Source: Larkinella humicola
GTDB taxonomy: Bacteria > Bacteroidota > Bacteroidia > Cytophagales > Spirosomataceae
DNA: 64,000 nt
Reading direction: 5' to 3'
Assembly (NCBI RefSeq): GCF_008727875.1
Contig: NZ_VTWS01000002.1
Coordinates: forward strand, 248,001-312,000
The notes under the pieces are model-generated. The model ran no database searches. It had not been told where the DNA came from and was given only the letters and a program-made list of their open reading frames with translations. Shown piece after piece: positions 42,873 to 52,810 of the stretch (position 1 is the stretch's first letter; each line of letters begins with the position of its first letter). A program made the position numbers and the translations under genes.

Positions 42873-45263
42873 TCATTTTTCGGATTTTGACGACATCGAC
42901 ACCGGTGCCTGCTCCGGTTTGCTGCCCCAGGCTTTATTCGGTTTTGCGCCCATTTGCAGCCGCAGGGTTCCCCCGTTGACAACGGTTTCGTGCATCACCC
43001 ACGGCTGGTCGAGGGCTTTGCCGTTCAACTGCGCCGACTGGATGTACAGGTTCTGAGCCGAGTTGTTTTTTGCTTCCACCACAAACTGCTTCCCTTTGTA
43101 ATACCTGGGATTGAGGTGAATTGTGATTTTGTTGAATAGCGGGCTGCTGATCTCGTAAAACGGCTCGGGCGTCGTGCCGCCGTTGGTCGAAAACAAACCG
43201 GTTTTCAGCAAAACTGACAAACTGCCCATCAACCCCTGATCTTCGTCGCCACTGTAGCCAAAATCGGGCGAAATACCGCTGTAGACTTTCTCGATGATCT
43301 GCCGCGTCCAGTGTTGCGTCAGCCAGGGCGAACCGGCGTAATTGAACAGAAAAGGGGTCTGCATGCAGGGCTGATTGCCGTAGTTGATAAACACCCGGCG
43401 CAACTCCTCCAGCGTCTCTTTGTCGTGCGATTTCCCCGAAACAAAATCGTGTTTTTCGGCTTTTTCAAACGAACTGTTCAGCTTGGCCGTAAAGGCTTCC
43501 CGACCGCCCATCAGGTTGATCAGGCCCTGCACATCGTGCGGCACAAACCAGGTGTATTGGGCCGCATTGCCCTCTTCCCAGCCGTTGTCGTACCGCAAAA
43601 TATCGGCGGGTTCGCCCCATTTCCCGTCCAGCGTCCGGTTCCACATCCAGCCCAGTTCGGGATTCCAGATGTTCTTGTAATTTTCAGCCCGCTTCATAAA
43701 CAGGCCGTAATCATCCGTTTTGCCCAGTTTCTTCGCCATCTGCGCCAGCGTGTAATCCTGATAGGCATATTCCAGCGTCTGCGTAGAACCGTCCTGATGA
43801 AAACCGTAACGGGTTTTGCCCATCGGGTGCGGCACATACCCGCGTTCCATATAGTATTCAATACCACCGCCTTTAAACGTGTTGTGCTCATACCCCGCTT
43901 TGCTCATCATACCGCCGGGGAAGTGGTTTTTCCGCAACCCTTCGTAGGCTTTCTGGTGATCAAAACCTTTGATTCCTTTCAGATACGCACTGACAATGAA
44001 CGGAGTAGACGAAGCGCCGGTCATCACATAGGTGTAGTTGCCGCCCGCCGGTCCGCGCGGAATCAGTCCGCCGTCGTCGTACATCAGCAGCATTGAATTC
44101 ACAAAAGATTCCGTCACCTCCGGATAAACCAGGTGCCAGAGCGTGTTGAGCGACCACTGTGCGCCCCACATCGAGTCGAAATTGTGGTGATTGAACCTTG
44201 GCTTCCCGTTGGCATCCAGCGGAATCTGTTTGATGCGCCGTTCGGGACCGGTCATGTCACTGTATTTCCCGTTGACGTCAGAAATGATCCGTCGTCCCTG
44301 CAAGGCATGCCACAAATCCGTGTAAAACCGGCTGCGTTCGGTTTCGGTGCCGCCCTGCACCTCGATCCGGCTCAGCCAGGTGTTCCAGTCGGTGCGGCTT
44401 TCCTGAACGGTTTTTTCAAAATCCCAATGCGGCAGTTCGGCCGTCAGGTTCAGCCGGGCCTGGGCTTCGCTGACGTACGAAATCGCCACTTTCATTTTCC
44501 GGATTTCACCCGCCCCGGTTTTGAAACTGAGGTAGGCTCCCGTTCGTTCGCCCTCGATCAGGTCACCGGGCGTTTCCAATGTACCGTTTCGCCAGCCCTT
44601 GAAGGACTTAAACGGTTTGTCGAAAACCGCCACGAAAAAAACCGTCAACGTTTTGGGTCGGCGAATGGTCGGGGCCATGATGGCGTAGCCTTCAATCTCC
44701 TGATTGCTAACCTTTTTCACGGATCCCTTCTGCGTATCGGATGGTCCCAGAAACGTCGAAAAATCAAACAGAATGTGGCTTTGAGCCGAGGCCGGAAAGG
44801 TGTATTGGTGAAAACCGACCCGGGTAGTCGAGGTCAGTTCGGCGGTGATTTTGTACCGATCCAGCACCACCTTATGATACCCCGCTTTGATGACTTCGCT
44901 GGCGTGCGAAAACGGCGAACCGTACTGACTGGCTCCCCGGTGGCCCTTGAATTCGCCCGTTGTGGGCATCACCGGAATCCCCGACAACTGCCAGCCGTGG
45001 ATATGGCTGAAACATTTGATGCTGTCGAGGTGATACCGGTAACCCGCGTTCCAGTCGGCGTTGACGGCATTGTCGGGACTCAGATTGACCATGCCGAACG
45101 GTCGGCTGGCCGAATTAAAAAAGAACCAGCGGGAGTTGGCCGCATCCACCAGCGGATTTACCAGATCGACCGGTTTTGGGTCGCCTTTCTGCGCCCAGGA
45201 AGGCGTTGTTCCGATTTCCAGAACCAGCAGAAACAGGAGACTGTAGAAGGAAAATTTAAACAT
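42873..45263 (-). CDS. GH92 exo-alpha-mannosidase
   Basis: 796 aa, exported (signal peptide 1-24). GH92 enzymes are calcium-dependent inverting exo-alpha-mannosidases that trim alpha-1,2/1,3/1,4/1,6-mannose. The N-terminal beta-sandwich has VNPLVDAANSRWFFF, FSHIHGWQLSG and the mannose-site HIHG motif. The (alpha/alpha)6 domain has the catalytic-base loop YSGDEDQGLMG with the two Asp residues, and the conserved GNQP-like segment YGNQPCMQTPFLFNYAG. The GH92 linkage subtype cannot be assigned. It follows SusD by 208 bases containing a perfect 31-bp inverted repeat. Confidence 0.93.
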   Translation of the reverse strand: MFKFSFYSLLFLLVLEIGTTPSWAQKGDPKPVDLVNPLVDAANSRWFFFNSASRPFGMVNLSPDNAVNADWNAGYRYHLDSIKCFSHIHGWQLSGIPVMPTTGEFKGHRGASQYGSPFSHASEVIKAGYHKVVLDRYKITAELTSTTRVGFHQYTFPASAQSHILFDFSTFLGPSDTQKGSVKKVSNQEIEGYAIMAPTIRRPKTLTVFFVAVFDKPFKSFKGWRNGTLETPGDLIEGERTGAYLSFKTGAGEIRKMKVAISYVSEAQARLNLTAELPHWDFEKTVQESRTDWNTWLSRIEVQGGTETERSRFYTDLWHALQGRRIISDVNGKYSDMTGPERRIKQIPLDANGKPRFNHHNFDSMWGAQWSLNTLWHLVYPEVTESFVNSMLLMYDDGGLIPRGPAGGNYTYVMTGASSTPFIVSAYLKGIKGFDHQKAYEGLRKNHFPGGMMSKAGYEHNTFKGGGIEYYMERGYVPHPMGKTRYGFHQDGSTQTLEYAYQDYTLAQMAKKLGKTDDYGLFMKRAENYKNIWNPELGWMWNRTLDGKWGEPADILRYDNGWEEGNAAQYTWFVPHDVQGLINLMGGREAFTAKLNSSFEKAEKHDFVSGKSHDKETLEELRRVFINYGNQPCMQTPFLFNYAGSPWLTQHWTRQIIEKVYSGISPDFGYSGDEDQGLMGSLSVLLKTGLFSTNGGTTPEPFYEISSPLFNKITIHLNPRYYKGKQFVVEAKNNSAQNLYIQSAQLNGKALDQPWVMHETVVNGGTLRLQMGAKPNKAWGSKPEQAPVSMSSKSEK

Positions 45264-45304
45264 GTTGAGGTGAATCGTATGCGTGTAGAATACTCCAGGA
45301 TTAC

Positions 45305-45390
45305 GCCTGTTGCCCCGTTCCCCTAAAGGGGACTTTTAGCATCCGAAGATTTCGCGTCCAAGTCCCCTTTAGGGGAACGGGGCAACAGGC
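45305..45390. repeat. Perfect 31-bp inverted repeat between susD and GH92
   Basis: 45305-45335 is the exact reverse complement of 45360-45390, with a 24-base loop. The core is CCCCTAAAGGGGACTT, the same family as 40-108 and 40738-40809. It lies 42 bases upstream of the GH92 start, inside the PUL operon, so it could lower read-through from susCD into the enzyme genes (inference). Confidence 0.88.
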
Positions 45391-45471
45391 CGATGGCAAA
45401 TCTACACGACGATCCTCTGGTTATAAAGGAGAACGCAAAACCGCTCCCCTTTTTTGGCATTGGGGTATCGA

Positions 45472-47349
45472 TTAGTAGCCTTCGTTCTGTTTCATGGCCG
45501 GAAACGACAGGTCAATCTCGCCCTGCGGAATGGGTCGCAAATAGTGAATGTCTTTGATCGTGTTGCTTTTGGCCGCCCAGGGATTGTATTTTTTCACCCG
45601 TTCGACCAGTTTGCCGGTTCGTTTCAAATCAAACCACCGGGAATATTCGCCCATGAGTTCGCGGGCGCGTTCGTCCAGAATCAGGTCGATTGAGATGTTG
45701 GCCGCCGTGGCACGGTACGACACCGCTTCCAGCGACTTTACATTGCCCGGATCTTTGGCACACAGCGGATCGGCCCCTTTTTTCACCAGCGCCCGGTCCA
45801 GCACTTTGTTGTAATACACTTCGGCACCGCCCAGTTTCCCGTTTTTCGCCCCTTTCACCAGTGCTTCGGCCGCCATCAGGTAGGCTTCCGCTGAGCGGAA
45901 AACCGCTTCGTTGAAGGTGCCAAATGCATCACCGTAGGCAATACCGGGCTGCCAGAACTTCCACATCATCGGCTGGTCCGACGGAAAACCGCTCACGCTA
46001 ACCGCACTGCCGTTCACAAAACCGTATCCTCCGCTCAACTCATCCAGATTCACCACCGAATAATTCTTCTTGCCGCCCAAATCGATGCCGCGCTCATTCA
46101 ACGAGGTAGCCGGTTTGTTCCAGGGCCGGAAATACACGACGGTATCGCCCGCTTTGATGTCAACTTTCAGATTGGGGTTAACAACCGGTAAAGGTTTGAA
46201 ACCGGTAACCGGCAATAAGGCATAACCCACTTCCACAAAATTATGATCGTACCGCGAATCATTTTCCGGATCGAACAGCCGATACATGGCCGGATTGGTA
46301 ATGTGAAAAGGCTGGTGCCGGTTGTAGTCCGACGTTCGGCCTTTCGTGCCGGGATACCCTTCACCACCACCGCCAAAAACCGAATGCAAATTGTTGCCCC
46401 CAGCCGCATCCACGGCAAAAGCCGGGTCGGTTTTGTTGGTCAGCACATCCGAATTGTATTGGACGGCAAACACGATCTCCGGATTCTTGTCGTTCTGAGC
46501 ACCGGTATATTGTTTCAGCGGATTTTCGGAATGAATCGGGAACAACTGGGTGTAGGCCGTCGCCAGCGGGTAGGCTTCAATCACTTTATCGGCGTATTGC
46601 AGCGCCAGATCAAAATCGGCGTTGCTCCCACCCAACGAACTCTTGAAATTCCAGCCCCTCGTCAGATACACCCGAGCCAGCAAAAACTGAGCGGCCCCTT
46701 TGGTGATCCGTCCGTAGTTGGAAGCCGTCACCGGCAATTTGGCTTCCGCATCGAGCAAATCGTCAATAATCTGTTTGTAAATAGTCGCCGAAGGCACCCG
46801 AATGGCTTCTTTGCTCGGACTGAGCGATTCGGTCAGCGGCATCGGCACATCGCCCCACTGCTGAACCAGATAAAAATAGGACAATGCTCGCAGGAATTTC
46901 GCTTCCGAAAGCCGCGTGTCTTTGAGCGCAGCCGCCATCGTCGTAATGCCCTCGGCCCGGCTAATGGCCGTGTTGGTTCGGGCCACTTCGGCGTACAGGA
47001 GCGTCCAGAGGCTTTGCAATTCCGCCAGTGTGGCATTCAGGCGAACATCATATTGCTCCAGCGGGCCGCCTGTCACGGCTGGCGTGGCAAATTTAGGGTC
47101 GCCGAAACCACTCTGCGAAAAAATGTCGGTACCGTTCAGAACCAGCGTCCGGTTCTGGTGGATATTCCGCAGGAGAGAATAACAGGATCGAACCAGATCT
47201 TCAAAACCGGCTTCCGTTTTGTAGTATACGTCGGTGGTCAGGGTGGTAACCGGTTTTTCAACCAAAAATTCGTCTTTGCAGCCGGAAGCCACCAGGCCTA
47301 GGAAAGCAAGGGACAGGGCCGTATATCGGATCGAGAGGAAAGATCTCAT
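45472..47349 (-). CDS. SusD/RagB-family surface glycan-binding lipoprotein
   Basis: 625 aa. Lipoprotein signal with lipobox ending at Cys24 (LVASGCKDEF), so it is anchored at the outer membrane surface, where it caps the SusC barrel. The TPR-rich SusD fold shows ARTNTAISRAEG, FLRALSYFYLVQQWGDVPM, FLLARVYLTRGW and the C-terminal RARELMGEYSRWFDLKRTG, all family-typical. It lies 24 bases after the SusC gene and forms its complex. Confidence 0.95.
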   Translation of the reverse strand: MRSFLSIRYTALSLAFLGLVASGCKDEFLVEKPVTTLTTDVYYKTEAGFEDLVRSCYSLLRNIHQNRTLVLNGTDIFSQSGFGDPKFATPAVTGGPLEQYDVRLNATLAELQSLWTLLYAEVARTNTAISRAEGITTMAAALKDTRLSEAKFLRALSYFYLVQQWGDVPMPLTESLSPSKEAIRVPSATIYKQIIDDLLDAEAKLPVTASNYGRITKGAAQFLLARVYLTRGWNFKSSLGGSNADFDLALQYADKVIEAYPLATAYTQLFPIHSENPLKQYTGAQNDKNPEIVFAVQYNSDVLTNKTDPAFAVDAAGGNNLHSVFGGGGEGYPGTKGRTSDYNRHQPFHITNPAMYRLFDPENDSRYDHNFVEVGYALLPVTGFKPLPVVNPNLKVDIKAGDTVVYFRPWNKPATSLNERGIDLGGKKNYSVVNLDELSGGYGFVNGSAVSVSGFPSDQPMMWKFWQPGIAYGDAFGTFNEAVFRSAEAYLMAAEALVKGAKNGKLGGAEVYYNKVLDRALVKKGADPLCAKDPGNVKSLEAVSYRATAANISIDLILDERARELMGEYSRWFDLKRTGKLVERVKKYNPWAAKSNTIKDIHYLRPIPQGEIDLSFPAMKQNEGY

Positions 47350-47373
47350 GGGAATTACGCGTTGATTTCGGGG

Positions 47374-50300
47374 TTAGAAACTGATATTGACACCTACGGT
47401 ATACGTCATCGACGGCACGTCATCCTGATAAATCGCCGAGTTAAATTCAGGGTCAAATCCCGTGAATTTGGTAAACACAAACGGATTCATGACCTGCGCA
47501 TACAGGCGGGCATTGGCCAGTTTCCAGGAATTCATCACGCCTTTCGGCAAGGTGTAGCCTACCGTAATGTCCGAAATCCGCAAAAAGCTGGCATCCTGGT
47601 AGTTGATGGCATTTCGGTACGGATTGGCCGCCACTACCCCAAAATAGGTGTTCGACGGATTGTCGCTCCGCCAGTAGTCCAGCGAGGCCAGTTTATTATA
47701 GCGGGTGCCGCTGATTTCGCCGAACGTGCCCGACAGGGTGCTGTTGTAATATTGAACGCCATCCCGGTAGTAGACGAAAAAGGACAAGTCCAGGTTTTTG
47801 TATTTGAAGCGGTTGGTGATGCCCAAAATCCAGTTTGGCAACTGCGTTCCCAGCACCACGCGGTCGTCGATGGCATCGGTGGAGGAAATAACGCCGTCGT
47901 TGTTTTGATCGACCACGCGTACCGAGCCGGGTACCTGTTTGTATTTGGTCGCCTGCTCCTGCTGGGCGGTTTGCCAGATGCCATCGAATTGATAATCGAA
48001 ATTCGAACGGATCGGGTAGCCGACAAACAGCTTGTTGCCTTTATCGACGGTTTGGCCGTCGCCGTACAGTTGCAGCAGTTTATTCCGGTTGCGGGTGAAC
48101 GCAAACGTGCTGTTCCAGCTAAAATCGTTGCGGGCGATGTTGACCGTATTGAGCGTCAGTTCCACGCCTTTGTTCTCGATCTGCCCGACGTTGGCAATGA
48201 CCTGCGAAAACCCGGTTACGGTCGGAATCTTCTGATTCAGAATCAGATCGGCGGTTTTCCGGTTATACAATTCCAGCGAAGCCGAAATGCGGTTTTTAAA
48301 GAACCCGAAGTCCAGTCCCAGGTTGTATTCCGTACTCCGCTCCCACTTCAGATCCTTGTTGGCCAGATTGGAAGGCGCGAAACCGTAAGCTGCCGTACCG
48401 TCAAAGTCATACCCGGTGTTGAGCAACCCGGCCTGCGTGCTGTAGGGACTCACCGTCGAGTTGCCCACCTGCCCGTAGCTCAGGCGCAGTTTGAGGTTCG
48501 AAAACACGTTGAGGTTGCTGATAAACGGTTCGTCGCCCATCCGCCAGGCCAGGGCCACCGACGGAAAAAAGGCCCATTTGTTGCCTTCCGAAAGCTGGGA
48601 AGCACCGTCTGAACGACCGGTCACCGTCAACAGATACCTGTCATTGTAGGAATAATTAACCCGCCCCATGAACGACAGCAGCGAGCGCTCGACCAGCGAA
48701 CTGTTGATGCCCGTAACCGTACCCGTGTTTAGTGCGTACCAATCCGAGTCATACGGCAGGTCTTTGGCGGCAATCTGATAGGCTTCGTTGCGCTGGTAAA
48801 AGGCACTTTGCAAACCCGTAACGCCAAATTTATGCTTGCCCCGATCCAGGTTATACGTGACAATATTGTCCAGGGTGTAGTTGCCCTGCGTCCGGTTGTC
48901 ATACTGCGCCCGGGGTTTGGAGCCAATCTGCGATTTGGACCACTGCCCCCGGAAATCGCCAATCCGGTCGGTGTTATACGAAGCCGAAAGCGACGAGCGG
49001 AAACTGAGCCCTTTGATGGGCGTAAACTCAACGTAACCGTTGCTCATCACCGACATCGTGGTGGTCAGCAGTTTCGAGGTCTTGGGGTCGATATCCGCCA
49101 GCGGATTAGGCACCTGCTTGTCGTTGATTCCCATCCAGAACGCATACCCATCGACATTGAAATCGCCGTTCTCGGATGGGTTGGCAAGGTCGCTGAAATA
49201 GGCGGTTCCCGTCGGACGCGCCCGGTAAGCCCCTCGCAGCGACTCCTGCGACCCTACGTTCTGGTTGCTGTAGGTCAGGTAGGACGTAAACCCCACCTTG
49301 AAGCGGTTTCCCAACTTGCTGTCCAGACCGGCGTTCAGGTTGTAGCGTTTGTAGCCCGTATGGAGCACATTGCCATTTTCGTTCAGATAACCACCTGAAA
49401 ACCGGTAGGTTGTCTTGTCGTTTCCACCCGCTACGCTGATGTTCTGGCTCATTTGCAGGGCCGGGTCGGTAATCAAATCCACCCAGTCAGCGGTTTTTCC
49501 GGCCTTGATGTTCGCCATTTCGGCGGCTGTGAACGTAGCCCCCGTGGCACCTTCCAGCACCCGGTCGGTATACGTCGCTTTGTAGAACTGCTCACTCGAC
49601 ATCAGCTCGGGAATGTGGGCGGGCATTTTTACGCCCACGTAGCTGTCGTAACTGACACGCGGTTTGCCGGAAATCCCTTTTTTCGTGGTGACGATGATGA
49701 CGCCGTTGGCGCCCCGCGCCCCGTAAATGGCGGTCGACGACGCATCTTTCAGGATGTCCATCGACTGGATGTCGTTGGGATTGAGGTTGTTGAGATTGCC
49801 GCCCATCAGTCCGTCAATCACCACCAGCGGTTCGGTGGAGTTGTTGATGGTGTTTTCGCCCCGAATCGTGATGTTGTAGCCCGCTCCCGGTTTATTGCTT
49901 GATTTGGTGACGGTTGCGCCCGCGACCTGCCCCTGAATGGCTTTGGAAGCCATCACCGGATTGGCCCGGACAATGTCCCGCGTTTGAACGGAGGCCACCG
50001 CACCGGTCAGATCGGTCTTCTTGATTTCACCGTAGCCAACCACCACGATTTCCTCCAGTTGCTTCAAATCTGCCTTTAAAACCACATCGAAAACCGTGCG
50101 TTTTCCAACAGCCAGTTCCTGCGATTCATACCCGATGAAACTGACGATCAATACCGCATCCTCATTGGGAACCGACAGCGAAAACCGGCCTTCCGCGTCG
50201 GTGGTCGTGCCTTTATTCAGGCCTTTGATGATGATACTGGCCCCGACAATGGCCTCATTTTTGTCATCTTTAATCTGGCCCTTAACGGATATATCCAGAG

Positions 50301-50715
50301 GCAATACGGGCTGTAGACTGGCCTCGTTTTCCGGCATTGCTGACGGCTTTCCTTCAATCCGATTGAGAACAATCTGTTTTCCCAGAATCCGGTAACCCAA
50401 TTGCAGCGGTTCGAGGACGCTGGTCAGGACATCGCCAAGCGGTAAATTGTGGATCGTTAGATTAACCTTGTGCGCTGATTTTAACAAATTGGGATTATAA
50501 ATAAACCGCACTTCGGCATTTTTCTCGATCTCAATCAATACCTTTTTGACGGATTGATTTTCAATTTTCAGGCTAATCCGTTTTTTCAGTACTTCCTGCG
50601 AATCGGCTCTGTATGCAAACAATGGCCCCATGAAGAGAACCGAAAGAAATACCTGGCAAACAAATGCAGGCAGAAAGCCCATGCTTTGTTTGCAATTTCG
50701 TAGCGCTATGTTCAT
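47374..50715 (-). CDS. SusC-family receptor with N-terminal STN signalling domain
   Basis: 1113 aa TonB-dependent importer. Signal peptide at about 1-40, then a secretin/TonB N-terminal (STN) domain (about 45-115, ISLKIENQSVKKVLIEIEKN and VRFIYNP), a carboxypeptidase-D-like domain (about 140-220), plug (about 228-340, EEIVVVGYGE, VVIDGLMGG, AIYGARGANGVI) and barrel ending in YTVGVNISF. STN domains contact FecR-type anti-sigma factors, and exactly such a gene lies upstream, so substrate binding here should switch on the operon through FecR and the ECF sigma factor. Partner SusD follows. Confidence 0.96.
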   Translation of the reverse strand: MNIALRNCKQSMGFLPAFVCQVFLSVLFMGPLFAYRADSQEVLKKRISLKIENQSVKKVLIEIEKNAEVRFIYNPNLLKSAHKVNLTIHNLPLGDVLTSVLEPLQLGYRILGKQIVLNRIEGKPSAMPENEASLQPVLPLDISVKGQIKDDKNEAIVGASIIIKGLNKGTTTDAEGRFSLSVPNEDAVLIVSFIGYESQELAVGKRTVFDVVLKADLKQLEEIVVVGYGEIKKTDLTGAVASVQTRDIVRANPVMASKAIQGQVAGATVTKSSNKPGAGYNITIRGENTINNSTEPLVVIDGLMGGNLNNLNPNDIQSMDILKDASSTAIYGARGANGVIIVTTKKGISGKPRVSYDSYVGVKMPAHIPELMSSEQFYKATYTDRVLEGATGATFTAAEMANIKAGKTADWVDLITDPALQMSQNISVAGGNDKTTYRFSGGYLNENGNVLHTGYKRYNLNAGLDSKLGNRFKVGFTSYLTYSNQNVGSQESLRGAYRARPTGTAYFSDLANPSENGDFNVDGYAFWMGINDKQVPNPLADIDPKTSKLLTTTMSVMSNGYVEFTPIKGLSFRSSLSASYNTDRIGDFRGQWSKSQIGSKPRAQYDNRTQGNYTLDNIVTYNLDRGKHKFGVTGLQSAFYQRNEAYQIAAKDLPYDSDWYALNTGTVTGINSSLVERSLLSFMGRVNYSYNDRYLLTVTGRSDGASQLSEGNKWAFFPSVALAWRMGDEPFISNLNVFSNLKLRLSYGQVGNSTVSPYSTQAGLLNTGYDFDGTAAYGFAPSNLANKDLKWERSTEYNLGLDFGFFKNRISASLELYNRKTADLILNQKIPTVTGFSQVIANVGQIENKGVELTLNTVNIARNDFSWNSTFAFTRNRNKLLQLYGDGQTVDKGNKLFVGYPIRSNFDYQFDGIWQTAQQEQATKYKQVPGSVRVVDQNNDGVISSTDAIDDRVVLGTQLPNWILGITNRFKYKNLDLSFFVYYRDGVQYYNSTLSGTFGEISGTRYNKLASLDYWRSDNPSNTYFGVVAANPYRNAINYQDASFLRISDITVGYTLPKGVMNSWKLANARLYAQVMNPFVFTKFTGFDPEFNSAIYQDDVPSMTYTVGVNISF

Positions 50716-50796
50716 AAAATTACGGGTTAAGGGTTAGGAATAATAGGAGGCAGTAGTGATTACAGTTTGCAAATACCGGCGCGTTCTGAAACCGGT

Positions 50797-51879
50797 TCAT
50801 TTACATCCGTTCGACTTGATCTGTATTCGACCGTCGTTTTCGACGTAACTGGCTTCCAGCGCAATGCAGATCAATTCGATTTTTTGCAACAAGGGTTCGT
50901 CCGACAAATGCGCGGTCAGTTTGCAGGAAGACAAGCGGGTGCTATCATAAACGATGTTCGCATGGTAGGCCTTGTTTAACGTCTCGATAACGGTAATAGC
51001 CGCCGTCTCATCGAAATTAAAGCTCAGGCTTTGAATGGAGAGTTTCAGGTTGGTTTTATCGACCGTCAGCGGTTTGTTTAAGGTTTGCTGATTCGGGTTT
51101 GTATTGATGCGTTCATCTTCTTTTAAAACCAGCCCCTCCAATTGGTTGCTGGTCATTTTCTTCTCCTTGTTTTTATCACTGTGCAGAAACACTTCGACTT
51201 TCCCGGTTTTCACAACGACCTCCGAAAATTCGGCCTGCGTTTTTACCAGAAAACTGGTTCCTAACACTTTGGTAATCAATCCCCTCGTGTATACAAAAAA
51301 AGGCTTGCTGGGGTTTTTCTGTACTTCAAAAAAAGCTTCCCCAACCAGAACCACTTCCCGTTTCCGCTTATTAAACAGCTTCGGTGAATAACTGATCCGG
51401 CTTTGGGGCTGTAAAATGACGGAGCTTTTGTCGGGTAAGTTGACCAGAATAGGGCCGTTGGTCAGGTTCTCTTTTTCGTAAATTTCACCGGTTCCTTCTT
51501 TTACCGTATTGATGAGCGTTCGGTAGGTAATGACGGGGGACTTTGCGTATTTAGTCCAGCCTAGCCAACCCAGAACTAAAACAATGGAAGCCACAGAAAG
51601 CCATCTGAATAGCGAATTCAATCGAAATAGTTTGATCGGAACCGTACTCACTTTTTGTTCGGTTTCCGGCGCCTGAATGGATCGGTAAACTTTTTCTAAT
51701 CCCCGCTCCGGATCAAAGTTATACTGGGGGTGCTGCGACTCCCATTCATCCAGGTATTGATGAAACAGATCAAGATTATTTTTATCAGCAAGCCACTCTT
51801 CAAGCAGTTTCCGTTGAATTGTGGTACACTTGTGATCAAAATAATCAAATACGATTTTCTTTAGTAATGAAGTTTCCAT
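50797..51879 (-). CDS. FecR-family anti-sigma factor
   Basis: 360 aa. Cytosolic N-terminal part (about 1-90), with a helical sigma-binding region that includes LLEEWLADKNNLDLFHQYL. One membrane segment at about 95-112 (WLSVASIVLVLGWLGW). Periplasmic FecR domain (about 125-225, VNLPDKSSVILQPQSRISYS, REVVLVGEAFFEV) and a C-terminal DUF4974-type domain that meets the STN domain of SusC (about 280-355). It is expected to hold the upstream ECF sigma factor inactive until the receptor signals. 33 bases separate it from the sigma gene, 81 from susC. Confidence 0.94.
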   Translation of the reverse strand: METSLLKKIVFDYFDHKCTTIQRKLLEEWLADKNNLDLFHQYLDEWESQHPQYNFDPERGLEKVYRSIQAPETEQKVSTVPIKLFRLNSLFRWLSVASIVLVLGWLGWTKYAKSPVITYRTLINTVKEGTGEIYEKENLTNGPILVNLPDKSSVILQPQSRISYSPKLFNKRKREVVLVGEAFFEVQKNPSKPFFVYTRGLITKVLGTSFLVKTQAEFSEVVVKTGKVEVFLHSDKNKEKKMTSNQLEGLVLKEDERINTNPNQQTLNKPLTVDKTNLKLSIQSLSFNFDETAAITVIETLNKAYHANIVYDSTRLSSCKLTAHLSDEPLLQKIELICIALEASYVENDGRIQIKSNGCK

Positions 51880-51912
51880 ACTGGCGGGATTTGGGTCGTA
51901 TCACTCACTGAC

Positions 51913-52581
51913 TTAGAGAATAAACAGCAGAAATAAACTGAGTAAGTACTCGTGTTTCAGCTCCTCTCTGATCCGGGATAACGCTCTGCTGATCAACCGC
52001 TCTACCGCGCTAACCGTTAATTCCATTTCGGAAGCGACTTCCGCATATTTCTTGCCTTCCAGCCGGTTTAGCTGAAACGCTTTTCGGGATTGTTTGGGCA
52101 GGTGTTGAATGGCCACTTCCAGCTTTCGGCTTAGCTCATGGAAATGCAGGATTTCGTCCGGCTGCAGCACCGCAATGGCATTAAGATAATCCGTGTCCTC
52201 ATCGCGCGTATCCAGGTTTTCATTCCGGTTTAACTCCTGTTTTATGTAGTTGTAGGAACGGTTTTTGACGGAAGTGTATAAATAGGACCGGTACGAAATG
52301 GTGACGGTTTCATACACCTTATTATTCCAGAAATTCGTGAAAACTTCAGCAACAACGTCTTCCGCTATTTCTTTCGAATACACATACCGAATCGCGTGGT
52401 TGCATAAATTGGTGTAGTACTTTCTGAAGAGCAACTCAAACCCTTTCTGGGGAGACAAAGCGAAACAATTCTGAATAAAATACTCGTCGGAAATTACCCG
52501 GGTTTGTTCTGATTCTTTTGAAATCCGGGGACCGGTTCGGTCGGCGTGATACTCTTCTAAAGGCTGCTCTTCAAGGTTCAT
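51913..52581 (-). CDS. ECF RNA polymerase sigma factor
   Basis: 222 aa. Sigma region 2 (about 45-115, with FELLFRKYYTNLCNHAIRY, DVVAEVFTNFWNN and SYRSYLYTSVKNRSYNYI) and region 4 (about 155-210, LPKQSRKAFQLNRLEGKKYA then VASEMELTVSAVERLISRAL). The N terminus carries about 30 extra residues before the usual ECF start (ISDEYFI), so a shorter version starting further in cannot be excluded. First gene of the PUL operon; together with FecR and the STN-type SusC it forms a trans-envelope switch. Confidence 0.93.
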   Translation of the reverse strand: MNLEEQPLEEYHADRTGPRISKESEQTRVISDEYFIQNCFALSPQKGFELLFRKYYTNLCNHAIRYVYSKEIAEDVVAEVFTNFWNNKVYETVTISYRSYLYTSVKNRSYNYIKQELNRNENLDTRDEDTDYLNAIAVLQPDEILHFHELSRKLEVAIQHLPKQSRKAFQLNRLEGKKYAEVASEMELTVSAVERLISRALSRIREELKHEYLLSLFLLFIL

Positions 52582-52810
52582 CGGGTCAGAGAATACACGC
52601 TACGCACGTAGTAGAGAATGGTTGACGGTGTGTCGACCAGGCCGGAAAAATATCCTAATTCGAAGACAAAGTTTTGTTATTTTACCCCACACTAAAAAAA
52701 CATTTCTTTTCTACTATTTTTCAACACCCCTTTCCCAGCCTGAATTCGGGTTTTTGGGTGGCTCGTCAGATTGAAATCAGAGAAGAATGCCGGAAGAAAT
52801 GGCAAGAAAA

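Noticed and set aside
42818-42982. N-terminal extension of the GH27 copy 2 gene by 55 codons
   Set aside because: It would overlap the end of the GH92 gene and place a Cys/Arg-rich segment before an obvious signal peptide; the ATG at 42817 is much better.
38594-45390. Insertion-sequence ends
   Set aside because: The inverted repeats pair with themselves across short loops and enclose no transposase; no target-site duplication is visible.
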